A stretch of DNA of 64,000 nucleotides. Source: Mortierella alpina (lineage: Eukaryota; Mortierellomycota; Mortierellomycetes; Mortierellales; Mortierellaceae). The notes under the pieces are model-generated. The model searched no databases. It was given only the letters and a program-made list of their open reading frames with translations, and was not told where the DNA came from. The stretch spans positions 2,542,001-2,606,000 of the forward strand of contig JANATF010000003.1 of NCBI GenBank assembly GCA_029449245.1. Direction: 5' to 3'. Made by a program: the position numbers and the translations under genes. Below, piece after piece: positions 22,401-37,703 of the stretch. The stretch's first letter is position 1; each line of letters starts with the position of its first letter.

Positions 22401-23243
22401 TCTTCAGAAGCAGCAGCGCCACAGCTTTGTGAAAGGCGATCACGACGGTAGCCATGGCAACGACGACGACCCTTGGAGGGATGAAGATGGCGAGAGCTAC
22501 GTTCAGGGGCAAGGACCACAACACCCACAACACCAGCATCTGAAGAACCTGCGTCCTGACAGTGAGCTGGATTCTTTCCGCAGACAAGGAGACGATAGCC
22601 ATTCTCCAGCTCGCCACAGCCCTGGCCAAAACTGGGTAGGTTGAGTTGGGACCGACAAGTCTTTTTTTCTTATCATTGCCGTCTCCATCCAGTCTAGTTG
22701 TAAAGTGTAGACCCGTCGATATTGACACTTCCCTCCTCAAAACTCAATCTTTTACATCAGACCCAAGAACAATACGTTGACTGGATCAACCGCAATCTGC
22801 CAGAAACCGTTGGCCCTGTGAATGACATGACTCAGTCCCTGCGTTCGGGAGTCGTCCTCGTGCGTTTGATCGAGCAGCTATCGGGCGAGCAGGTTGACAA
22901 GAAGATTCCCAATGCCACATACACACTGCAGATGCTTGAGAACTTGCTAACTGCCTTCAAGTTTATGGACCGCGTTGGGGTCTCGACCGATGGATACACC
23001 GTCAAGGACATCTTTAACGGAAACGAGGAAAAGATTCTTATGATGTTTGAGAGCATCCGCGGCCGGTTCCCGCATGATTCGCCTCCAGCTGGATCGCGGG
23101 TTAACGGCAATGGCCACCAGAACGGAAAGTCGCCCCGTATCGGAGACAATGGTCCTATTCCTCAGCGCCTGCCGGTCCAGCGCACTGGCGAGTCCGAGTA
23201 CGAAGCCCTGTATGATGAGGCGGCAAGAAGCACCATCGGTTAA
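19443..23243 (+). CDS. BOI1/BOI2/Pob1-like polarity protein: SH3-SAM-PH with C-terminal CH domain
   Basis: Scaffold of the yeast Boi1/2 and fission yeast Pob1 type, which link Cdc42/Bem1 or formin signalling to exocytosis at growth sites. Exons 19443-19568, 19671-19725, 20240-20728, 20843-22635 and 22761-23243 give 981 residues in frame. SH3 occupies residues 1-60 (ALYDY-equivalent AIHNFEAEAEDEISF, then GLFPMNY). SAM is at about 195-265 (WNIDQVAYWLRWCGF). The linker is rich in Ser/Pro/Gln. PH is at about 512-612 (GWLKKRGDTYRTWKSRWFML). A poly-Gln tract is encoded at 22155-22275. The last exon encodes a calponin-homology domain at about 822-925 (VDWINRNLP, LRSGVVLVRLIEQLSGE, NLLTAFKFMDRVGV). 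Yeast Boi proteins lack a CH domain, so this architecture adds a likely actin-related module. The second intron is unusually long (514 bp). Confidence 0.92.
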
Positions 23244-23827
23244 AATCATGACGAAGAGAGCGCTAATACGTGCTTCCTTGATCCCCAACCCTTTTGTTCC
23301 TCGTGCTCCACCACACCCTTGAATCTCATTCCATCCGTAGCCGTCATCTTTAATTATCTTGACCAACCACAATTGAAAAAGACCTTGATACCCTCAAGAC
23401 CGCACACCCCCTTCCTTAGACACCCAGACGCTACTTTTTTTTACATTTCTTTTCATTCTTTACACCCATATGCCATTGAAAAGGCAGCAATAGCGAGCTC
23501 GAGACACCAAAGAAAAAAACAACCCTTCCAGCAATAAATACTCTACGCATATCTTCTTGTGGTCGGAGGAGCTGGCCGTCAGCACGGCAAGTCTCAAAGG
23601 GATGAGAGCCTCCTGGCTCATCCGTCCAAAGTGAGTGAGTTGGGTTATTTTTGCTCGTTTTAGGATCAACTCCCATGGAGGAAGGAGCACCGGGTCGCAT
23701 CCATTAAACCGAGTCCATTGGAAGCCCATTCGGTTCCCCCATTCAGCTGTCTATAATAAAGAGAGAGGTAGAGATATCTCGTCTTGGCTCCATCCCATTC
23801 TTTCCTGAGCACTACACATCTGCAAAC
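23244..23827. other. intergenic; promoter of first eight-cysteine gene
   Basis: 3' flank of the BOI-like gene followed by a compact promoter. A TATA-like tataataa lies at 23752-23759, 69 bp before the ATG at 23828. No other feature seen. Confidence 0.45.
23752..23759 (+). promoter_or_regulatory. putative TATA box
   Basis: tataataa, 69 bp upstream of the start codon of the secreted protein gene at 23828. Confidence 0.45.
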
Positions 23828-24535
23828 ATGAAATCACGCCAGTCCACGATTTTGGCCTTTGGCCTCACTCTTCTTTTGTCCACGACATCCACGCTCCAGC
23901 CTGCTGTAACCTTTGCCGCACCAGTGTCCACCCCGTCGCCTGCATCGTCTGTCCCACCAACAAAACCAAGCGTCCCACTTGCTTCAGAGGATTGCCGGCG
24001 ATGCCTTGCTCTGGAGCTGATCCGTATTCCCAAATGCGACAGTCTTTCCGTCAGTACACCCGCCTTGTTGCCAAGCGAGAGAGACCCTGTCAGGATTCAA
24101 GAGTACAAGACCAAATTCCCTGCTGTTGTGGATTGTCTCTGCAAGGCTGCGAGTTTGGCCAAGGGCAGTGAGGGATGGATCAAGAAATGCGATGCCTTTT
24201 GCAAAGTGGCGGTCGAGAAGAATCAGAAACGGATATTGAACACATTCTCGGAACAGCTGTCGTGCGACAGCGATGCTGGTCCAACATCGACCTTGTCGTC
24301 CGTGTCGTCGTCGTCGTCGTCTGATCCATCGTTGTCCAAGCCTGCTGTCAAAACCGGAGCAAAGTCTTTGCCTAATGCAGCGGGTTCTTCGCCATCACAT
24401 CAGCCATTGTCAAGCGTTCCAGCTAAAGTCGCACCAGCTGTAGCAGCAGTATCACCGGCATCTGTACGACCATCGATGGCCTCTACCACTCATACAGTTC
24501 CTCCAGCGCAGCTTCGGGATAGCCAAGCTACGTAG
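23828..24535 (+). CDS. secreted eight-cysteine protein, long Ser/Ala/Pro-rich tail
   Basis: Single-exon, 235-residue predicted secreted protein of unknown function. A signal peptide (about residues 1-32) ends in a TFAA-type site. The Cys core follows C-x2-C-x10-C-x(n)-C-x-C-x15-C-x3-C-x20-C, with a Trp between the fifth and sixth Cys (EGWIKKC), and is the same pattern as the genes at 25295, 27266, 28440 and 43646. The C-terminal half is low-complexity Ser/Pro/Ala with a (TCG)n-encoded serine run near 24300; it lacks a clear hydrophobic GPI tail. It is the longest and most diverged member. Surface or cell-wall role is inferred from the signal peptide only. Confidence 0.8.
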   Translation: MKSRQSTILAFGLTLLLSTTSTLQPAVTFAAPVSTPSPASSVPPTKPSVPLASEDCRRCLALELIRIPKCDSLSVSTPALLPSERDPVRIQEYKTKFPAVVDCLCKAASLAKGSEGWIKKCDAFCKVAVEKNQKRILNTFSEQLSCDSDAGPTSTLSSVSSSSSSDPSLSKPAVKTGAKSLPNAAGSSPSHQPLSSVPAKVAPAVAAVSPASVRPSMASTTHTVPPAQLRDSQAT

Positions 24536-25294
24536 AGGAAGAGATGATAAGTATTCTGGATGGCCAAGGACCTATTTTTTGTCGGCGATCCAAATCTCGT
24601 GTGCTATCGATTCGATGATGCCTAGATTTCCTTGATAGTGAGCTTCGTTGAAGCGGTTAGGAAAAAGAGTGAGAGCCAGGTCGGGTCCGTGTGTGTTACG
24701 CCGTTGTTTGCAACCCTTGATCAAGGGGGTGATCGCACGTCCACAGAACCGACCCAGCCAGGCGACGCATCACGGCATGCGAATGTGATTGGCTTGAACT
24801 AAGATTAAAAACGGCGTTCAGCGATATTTACGCGCTCGATCGGTGTGCTTTCGTGATTATGGCGAGGCGAGGTGGAGCTTCTCAGGGCGCACAAATGGCA
24901 CATGTCTGTCATTATTATTGTTCAATTAGTCTGTGACCACAAACGTGTTGACCTTTCCCTCCTTAATGTATGCAAAATAGCTTCGCTACATCATTCGTGA
25001 AGGAGTGCTCACATAGGAAAAAGGACGCTAGTGCCTGTGGCCTCATTCCATTGACACCATGCCCCATGCCATTGCTACCCACGCTCTATCGCCAGGCCCA
25101 GCTGAGGAGGCATGTTGATGTGTTTCGATATTCTACTCGCGTATTATCTGGTCTGGACTCTGACGCCCATTGGATGGCCACTTTCGTCTCTCCACGCGCC
25201 CGCTGTTTTAGTACATAAAGGAAAGGCAGTTGATCGTTTCTTGTTTTCTTCCCCTCGCCCACTCTACGCCCTTTTTCTCTCAAGTCAAAAGACC
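24536..25294. other. intergenic; promoter of second eight-cysteine gene
   Basis: No gene. An AT-rich tacataaagg near 25211, about 80 bp before the next ATG, may act as TATA element. Confidence 0.4.
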
Positions 25295-25633
25295 ATGAAG
25301 TTCTTCATCTCTCTCGCTCTCCTTGCTACTGCAACCATCGTCTCTGCTCAGAATGGAGCTGCCTCTTGCACCATTTGCTTGCAAGACTCTATCAAGGCTC
25401 TTCCTGCGTGTGCTGGCCTGAACATCACCATGGGCGACTTTGACCCTTCCACGAACCCAGCCTACGCCGTCTGCTTGTGCTCATCATTGGATGGTGCCTG
25501 GATAGACAGCTGCTCAGGACCAGACAAGTGTGGTGTCGACATACTCTCGTTCAAAGATAACTTTGCAAATAATATCAAGGATGCCGGTCTTTCCTGTGGA
25601 ACCACACCCACTTTCACGAAGCGTCCGCTGTAA
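25295..25633 (+). CDS. small secreted eight-cysteine protein
   Basis: Single-exon, 112 residues. A typical signal peptide (MKFFISLALLATATIVSAQ) is cleaved near residue 19. The mature part has exactly eight cysteines spaced C-x2-C-x10-C-x20-C-x-C-x10-C-x5-C-x21-C, with Trp before Cys6 (GAWIDSC) and one N-glycosylation sequon (NIT). There is no GPI signal, so it is predicted to be released. It is the minimal form of the family in this cluster. The 8-Cys count recalls CFEM proteins, but the C-x2-C start and spacing do not fit the CFEM pattern. Function unknown. Confidence 0.85.
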   Translation: MKFFISLALLATATIVSAQNGAASCTICLQDSIKALPACAGLNITMGDFDPSTNPAYAVCLCSSLDGAWIDSCSGPDKCGVDILSFKDNFANNIKDAGLSCGTTPTFTKRPL

Positions 25634-27265
25634 ATCCCCTCCTTTTCACCTAGACAAGTTGAAAAAGAATGCCATCTGGTGCAAAAAAATAAATAAAAGG
25701 CAGCATGTCCCTACTTCCTTTATGCGTTGATGAATCGCCATGGATGATATCGAGTGTACTGAAGGGGGGAGAGAAAAAACGATATTATCTCGCCTAAACC
25801 GCTTGAAGTATACCGCCGCATGTTAAAAAAAACAGACTAGCGCAAAAGTTGGATGGGCGGTTCATGGGACTTCATTATTGAACGCTAGTGGATAGCATAG
25901 GGGGAGGGACTTTGGGTCGACTAGTCTGAGAGAACAATGCCACTTATGACCATAGTAAACAACATCATTCCTCGCTCACCTGTGTTCAGCCTTGTGGAGA
26001 GCAGTCTAAAATGGATCGATGATCGAAATGACATTTCTGTTTTTCTCATTTCCCTCTACCGCCGAGGATAGACCATTGTTTACGCGCTCTGACACCCTTG
26101 AGCGCTTATGAAAGATTTCACCCGGGTAGAGAGTTGCAGACTTCCTGTGCGTCCAATATCGATTGTTTGTTTTCTTGTAATAAGAGAAAATGAGAGACGC
26201 GCAGATGTTGACAGTGAACGCGAGAACACGTATATGTTTTCTCGCGCGCGTGGCATTCACAAGTACGGCACTACAGCACAGCACAACACACCACAGCACA
26301 GCACAGCAAAAAAAAAAAAGTAATTCATTCAATCCACCATCCATTCATCCTTCCTCTTCCTCATTTCAATTCCATGGACCGTAAACTATCATAACAAGGC
26401 TCATCACTCGCACGACCCTTCTGGGCTGCAGGACAAATCCCCAAATGATGAAGGCGGCTCAAGGCACAGGTTCACGTTCACCAAAAAGTTCCCACCAGCG
26501 CAATACAGTGCGATGGTATGCGTTCTATCTGAAACCATTAAAGTTGTGGTCCGCGTTCGCGTGTTTGGACGCGTTTCTATTAGTCCCCACCTGCCTAGGG
26601 GGGTGAAGTTGATCACGTCTCGACTGCATTCTATATGTCGGCTGGGGCAAGAGCGTTGGCCACCTGGTTCTTGTGGACTTCTGGAGAGATTCAGCCTCCT
26701 CGAGCCCACGGCTTAGAGACGTCTGACCAAGGTTGCTCGGGTCTGCCCGATTGATGTTTTTCAATTCTATTATTGGATTGAGCATGGGCTTAGCGATCTT
26801 CTTGTCCACCGTCCTGTATGAATGGGCGCGTTGTGAGGACAACTATGCTCCAAAAACCTTGATTTCCAAACGCAACACATCAACCAGCCGACTTTTTACA
26901 CTGCGCCTCCTGCAGGAGCTCTTGTTAAAGCCGATTAAAGTTACACTGCCCCATTGTCGACTGCTCTGAGCTTCGTGCATGATGCCTTGGGCAGGAGTGG
27001 TCGCCCATCAAAAGGGGTCGCCCCTCAAAACAAAACACTTTTCATTGAGTGGTGAATATCGTTGACCGTATCAGTGAGCAAGCAAAGAGTCCGAGGCCGC
27101 GGAGAAAGGCAGTGTACAACATTGGTATAAAATGGAGCTCGTTTTCTGTAATGGCCCCCCCCCCACACTTCAATCCTCTACATCATAGTCAAGCATCAAA
27201 GCAACATTTTGGACATTTTTCAAGACCACTTCTATCCCGCACACACAAAAAAGAAATCAAACATC
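25634..27265. other. intergenic between second and third eight-cysteine genes
   Basis: 1.6 kb without a convincing gene. It contains a cagcacagcacaacacacca-type microsatellite at about 26274-26310 and a promoter for the next gene, with tataaaa at 27126-27132. Confidence 0.45.
27126..27132 (+). promoter_or_regulatory. putative TATA box
   Basis: tataaaa, 140 bp upstream of the start codon at 27266 and preceding a C-run and CT-rich leader. Confidence 0.5.
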
Positions 27266-27724
27266 ATGCGTTTCCTCACCTCTGTCCTTGTCCTGGCTCT
27301 TGCCTCGTCCTCCAGCCTTGTTGCTGCCCAAAACTCGACCACCCCTGTCCCTCCTCCAGGTCAAGAAGTAGCTTGCGGCACTTGCATTATGACCAACGTC
27401 CAGGCTATTCCAGACTGCGCCAAGGTCGATGTCAACCCATCCCAAGGTGCAACCGATCCTTCAAAGCTCTCCCCGGTGGAGAAGAAGTGCTTTTGCACAC
27501 TTGTGAGCGATCCTTCCTGGGCTACCAAGTGTAACGGTGCTGACATGTGTGGAGCCGATTTGATTACCTACACGACCAACAGCTTGGGACCTCTCAAGAC
27601 CCAGAACTGCCCTGCAGGAGGAGCGGGCGCTAGTGGAAAGAGCAACGCCAATGCGCTGACTGGATCCAACTCCAAAGCTGCCATGGCTGCTCTGGCCGTT
27701 GGTGCAGTGCTTGCCGCCTTGTAA
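27266..27724 (+). CDS. secreted eight-cysteine protein, probable GPI anchor
   Basis: Single-exon, 152 residues. The signal peptide ends SLVAAQ (about residue 21). The eight-Cys core is C-x2-C-x10-C-x23-C-x-C-x11-C-x5-C-x19-C with Trp before Cys6 (PSWATKC). It is followed by a Gly/Ser/Asn linker and a hydrophobic C-terminus (AAMAALAVGAVLAAL) typical of a GPI-anchor signal. Predicted plasma-membrane or wall-bound surface protein. It is closest in Cys spacing to the genes at 25295 and 28440. Function unknown. Confidence 0.85.
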   Translation: MRFLTSVLVLALASSSSLVAAQNSTTPVPPPGQEVACGTCIMTNVQAIPDCAKVDVNPSQGATDPSKLSPVEKKCFCTLVSDPSWATKCNGADMCGADLITYTTNSLGPLKTQNCPAGGAGASGKSNANALTGSNSKAAMAALAVGAVLAAL

Positions 27725-28439
27725 AGATGCCAAACCTAGAGGAAAATAGTAAATTACAGTATCACAGTAAGAGTAATAAAAATTGTAGAAGGCTAGGACT
27801 CAGCGGAATACAATGCATGTTGGCAGCGTGTTTTGACACCATCCTCAACATTACACGTCCTGGGAAGAGCTTGGCACGGTTATTTTTAGTTGAGATCCCA
27901 AGGATCACTTTGCACTTCTCTTCAGCCCACGCAGATGCAGATGGGAGTCGAAAAAAAACAATTGTGCTCATATCGAATAATTGGATCACAGTGCATGAAT
28001 GTATACCGTGTGTGTGGTCAAGGTAAGGGCCAGGGGTGGGTTGGGAAGTGACCCACGAGCATGAAGGAGGCTTGTATGCGTACGTGTGTACTGTCGGGCT
28101 CCGAATCGACCAAAGGCGAAGGCTGGTTCAGGGTAACCTGGGAAGTAAACCACAGATTGGGCTCTACCGAAGAGGACACGACGGCTTGTAACCGTGCAGC
28201 TCTTAGCGCTCTAGATTGTGCTGTACAACCGTACGATTCAACCCCATCGATACCATGCACCCTATTTCAGCTTGCATGTAGCGCAAAAGTTTGGGGACAC
28301 GTCCGTTGTGCCGCGCGCGCCGGATTAGCATAAATAGTAGGTGAGTGTGAGGCATGATCCCACCATATATCACTCTCAAGTTCTTACCCTCATCTCACGA
28401 AATCCTCGTCCATCCAAATACATATTAACAGCGAACAAC
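27725..28439. other. intergenic; promoter of fourth eight-cysteine gene
   Basis: No gene. The TATA-like cataaata at 28329-28336 lies about 105 bp before the ATG at 28440. Confidence 0.4.
28329..28336 (+). promoter_or_regulatory. putative TATA box
   Basis: cataaata upstream of the start codon at 28440, at a spacing similar to the other secreted-protein genes. Confidence 0.4.
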
Positions 28440-28961
28440 ATGCGTTTCCAGACCCTCGTCGCTGCACTGCTCGTGGTCACACTCGCCAATGCTCAGACAC
28501 CACCACCACCACCCACGATGCCCGCACCTCCATCGATGCCAGCACCGCCATCGATCCCAGCACCACCGTCCATGCCAGCACCGCCATCGATCCCATCACC
28601 ACCCGTTGTTGAAGTGCCCAGTGGCGAGTGCTTGACCTGCTTGAATGGAGCTATGAAGTCAGTCGCGGCCTGCAGCAAAGTCGACTACATCTGGGGCAGT
28701 CTTGGCAATTTGCCTACAGATCAAAGGGATTGCATTTGTGCCCTGGCCTCGTCTTCCAGCTGGGTGGATACTTGCAAAACCACTTGCCCGGCCAAGATGA
28801 TTGAGCCAAGCAACCTCTATAACAACGACTGGACCAAGAGCCAGTGCGGAGCTGCCGCTGGAGGTTCCTCCAACTCAAAGTCGGGGAGCCCTGGATCCTT
28901 GGCGCCCAAGGCTGGAGCAGCGATGGCGCTCGCTGCTGCGGCGGCCCACGCGTTCTTCTGA
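28440..28961 (+). CDS. secreted eight-cysteine protein with Pro-rich repeat and GPI signal
   Basis: Single-exon, 173 residues. Signal peptide MRFQTLVAALLVVTLANAQ is followed by a stalk of five P-A/S-P-P-S-M/I repeats (about residues 20-58). The core is C-x2-C-x10-C-x19-C-x-C-x11-C-x3-C-x19-C with Trp before Cys6 (SSWVDTC). A Gly/Ser linker and hydrophobic tail (AAMALAAAAAHAFF) suggest GPI anchoring. The Pro stalk would hold the Cys domain away from the membrane or wall. Function unknown. Confidence 0.85.
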   Translation: MRFQTLVAALLVVTLANAQTPPPPPTMPAPPSMPAPPSIPAPPSMPAPPSIPSPPVVEVPSGECLTCLNGAMKSVAACSKVDYIWGSLGNLPTDQRDCICALASSSSWVDTCKTTCPAKMIEPSNLYNNDWTKSQCGAAAGGSSNSKSGSPGSLAPKAGAAMALAAAAAHAFF

Positions 28962-29190
28962 TAGCATATTTTTTTCTTCTCATAATTGCACGAGCCCCAC
29001 AACGCAGCACTTTTAGACAGTAAAACGGTACTCAACCCATTTTCATGTTCCTTTGTTGCCTTTCTCGAACTCCATTGTCATTGTACTTGCTTGCTGCTGC
29101 CCATTCCCTTCAAAAGCAGTTGTAGCTCGTCCTGGGTCGACTCATTCCTTCTTCTCCTTTCATTCTTCAGCTCGAGGCAGCCGCTCTCTC

Positions 29191-30350
<1,160 letters not shown>

Positions 30351-30700
30351 GAAGAAAGTAAAGTGGGAAACATGAATATTCCGCCAAGAATCCCAGCTGT
30401 TCTCCTTGAGGGCCATTGCACGGCGGAAGAGGGGAGGCGTGACGATGCAAGGTTATCACCGCGGCAAACGCAGCTAGAGAAGTCGTCAATAGCTCTACCC
30501 CTTTGGAAAAAAGAAAAAAGAATATAACACTCATATCGAATGTATGGTGTGAGCAAAGAAGGGTCCGCGCGAGGCCGGCGAAGTGGCGCCCCGTCCTCGC
30601 AGTCACGGCGCTCTGGCTGAAAACAGGTGAACTTTCGCGCCCATCGCCAACACACACACATCTCTTCATACCGCGCACCTACTTGCTTATCACATGCACA

Positions 30701-31598
30701 ATGTCATCGCGGTACCCACCGCAGAGTCGAATGCCAACACTAGTGCCACAGCGGACAGAGACTCTGTGGTACCCGAGACAGATGGGGGTCGAGCTCATGC
30801 ATGATGAACTGCTAATGGAGGAGGCCGCTTACGAGAACTCTGTAAAGTGGGGTGGCACTTTGAACGACGCGTGGCGAATATGCTGGCCATGCATGGCAGA
30901 GCTCGCTCACATCTAATATTAAACCTTCCTTTGCTCTACGTGGTTATAGCTGCGAGAAGTACGAGTGTCAAGTTCACATTACATCCCAATTGGACTTTCA
31001 AAGCCGTTCCTGGTAACGCTTCTTACCACTTCCCCTGCTGATCGTGGAAAAGGAAAAGAGAAAAAAAGGATGCTTGGCACAACCCTTGTCTGATATTTCT
31101 TTTCTCTCACCCTCATCCGTCTAGAACGATGATGATGACGAAGACGAAGACGAGGACGACGATGAGGACGACGACGAAGATTTGGACCGGGCCCACGATC
31201 TGGACGCAGGCTTGAGCCAGGACGGGTACGACCCTGCTGAGGAAGCAGAATTGGATCTGGATGTGGGTTTGGATGTGGATCTGGATGTGGATCTGGATGT
31301 GGGCCAAGACTTTGATACGAACAATCATAGTCATCACTACAACGACGACAACGACGGCGACGCCTCTCAAGGCTTGACTCCTCTTGGAAGCGGTACCAGC
31401 ATCGGCCATTATCCCGACTCGAGCACATTTGGCACAGACATGGATCACCAGTTTTACTCTGCACCCATCGAACCTGACACGGAACTCGACCTGGACCGCG
31501 ACTTGGACCTGGACTTGGATGGGGAGGTGAGCGAAGCCAGCTCGCACGGTGCTGAATTGTATAGCCCGCAACAACACAGTCCGCATTATAGCCCGTAA
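30701..31598 (+). CDS. APC15: anaphase-promoting complex subunit 15 (APC15/Mnd2-like)
   Basis: Small subunit of the APC/C ubiquitin ligase; in animals APC15 drives mitotic checkpoint complex turnover on APC/C. Exons 30701-30841, 30950-31012 and 31125-31598 (all phase 0) give 225 residues. The N-terminus has PQRTETLWYPRQMGVE, matching the ...RVTETLWFNLDRPCVE region of animal APC15. A short helix is followed by HYIPIGLS (animal LVPIGK) and then an acidic D/E-rich tail, the standard APC15 layout. The tail here is much longer than in animals (about 150 residues) and includes a DLDVGLDVDLDVDLDVG repeat. The gene lies head-on to USP7, another ubiquitin-pathway gene. Confidence 0.85.
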
Positions 31599-31741
31599 AT
31601 CTACGGCGATCTTAATTTCTTTTTCGTTTTATTAACAATGCGTCCTCGTTCCAAGCACGCGCCCCGTGCTGCATCTTCCTCCTTTGTCTCTCCATGAGAG
31701 GCCAACGCCGAGAAAAAAAATAACCTGTTTGTTCCGTCGTG

Positions 31742-31768
31742 CGTGTGTGTGTGTGTGTGTGTGTGTGT
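31742..31768. repeat. (GT)n microsatellite
   Basis: About 13 gt dinucleotides in the 180-bp gap between the converging 3' ends of APC15 and USP7. Confidence 0.95.
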
Positions 31769-31781
31769 ACGCTACTCAGGT

Positions 31782-36691
<4,910 letters not shown>

Positions 36692-37703
36692 TTTGGTGTA
36701 GAGATATTTGTAGGCTAGCAGGAGTGCGCAGAGGAGGAGTAATGTCTGGGGATTGGCGAGCTTGGCAAGGTGCGGTAGGTAGTCAATGGTGGATAGCTCA
36801 GTGCGTGGCTCAGCAAGCGTGCGGGTCTTGCTGAGGGACGTGAAGGTGGTGGCAGGTGGGTGTTTTTGAGGGGGAAAGTGTGGGTTGTATGAGAGCAGGA
36901 AAGGAGAATGAAAAAAGTCGTCGTAACTCCTTTTATGAGCTCGTTATTTTTTGGTTCGCGTCTTGTAGGCTTGACGCTTTGTTCTCGCGGGATCCAATGA
37001 TAAATAACGCGCGGCAGAGTGGAGCACGCCAAGGGGAGTGAGTGTCGGGCAGTAGACAGCAGGAAAGAGGAAAAGAGACCTCGGAGACCAATGAGGATGG
37101 GCAAAATTGGATGGAGGAGCAAGGGATGATTGTGTTGCACGCAGCTTGGCACAGTGAACACTCACTCGAAGTCATGACGTATAGTATCTGCACGTGATCG
37201 CGGTGCATGTCGCTGCATACACAAAGCATGGATAGCTACACCATACTGCACCATGCAGATCGTACAAAAGCAGATCGCTGGACCTGGCATATCTCATAAG
37301 CCCATCTTGAATTGTGCACCTTGCCTTTCACAAAGCCATCCAGTTGCTTGAGATGTTTCCGTGATGTGATCCCTCGCACCGTCTCCTGACAGAACCAAGG
37401 CCGTTGTTCCTCCCATACCCCATCCAGGCAAAGCTGGTAGCACAGGTAAAAGAGGAAGACGTAGGCGACTTTGGTCTCGATAAAGAGCGGCATGAGTCGT
37501 TCGCCCATTCGTAGCATAGGGGCGCCTTAACAGCCCTTGCAGGTGGGTGGGCTAGGACCAAGCCAGCAAGTGAAATCATTTTAGCGCGTGTGCGAGCGAC
37601 CCTTGCAGGACATTTTTTTTTTGTTCACACCCACTGTCGAACTTTGCCCAAAAGCAACCCCATCCTCATTCCCCTCATTCCCAGCGCCCCGGCTGCGTTT
37701 ACA
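36692..37703. other. divergent promoter region between USP7 and the WD40 gene
   Basis: About 1 kb with no supportable gene; it must hold both promoters. A T-run at 37613-37622 is in the leader of the WD40 gene. Confidence 0.45.

Noticed and set aside
21086-22740. Long open frames in alternative frames and antisense of the BOI-like gene
   Set aside because: They lie over the Gln/Ser-rich coding exon, where codon bias opens shadow frames; peptides are low complexity.
26274-26310. cagcaca repeat as a CRISPR-like array
   Set aside because: A simple microsatellite without spacers, in a eukaryotic genome.
23828-28961. Assignment of the eight-cysteine proteins to the CFEM family
   Set aside because: Cys count matches, but the opening C-x2-C-x10-C and the C-x-C position differ from CFEM spacing and no conserved heme-type Asp is evident.
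31113-31586. Antisense open frame over the APC15 acidic exon, valine/histidine-rich
   Set aside because: Mirror of the GAC/GAT repeat; the forward frame is explained by APC15.
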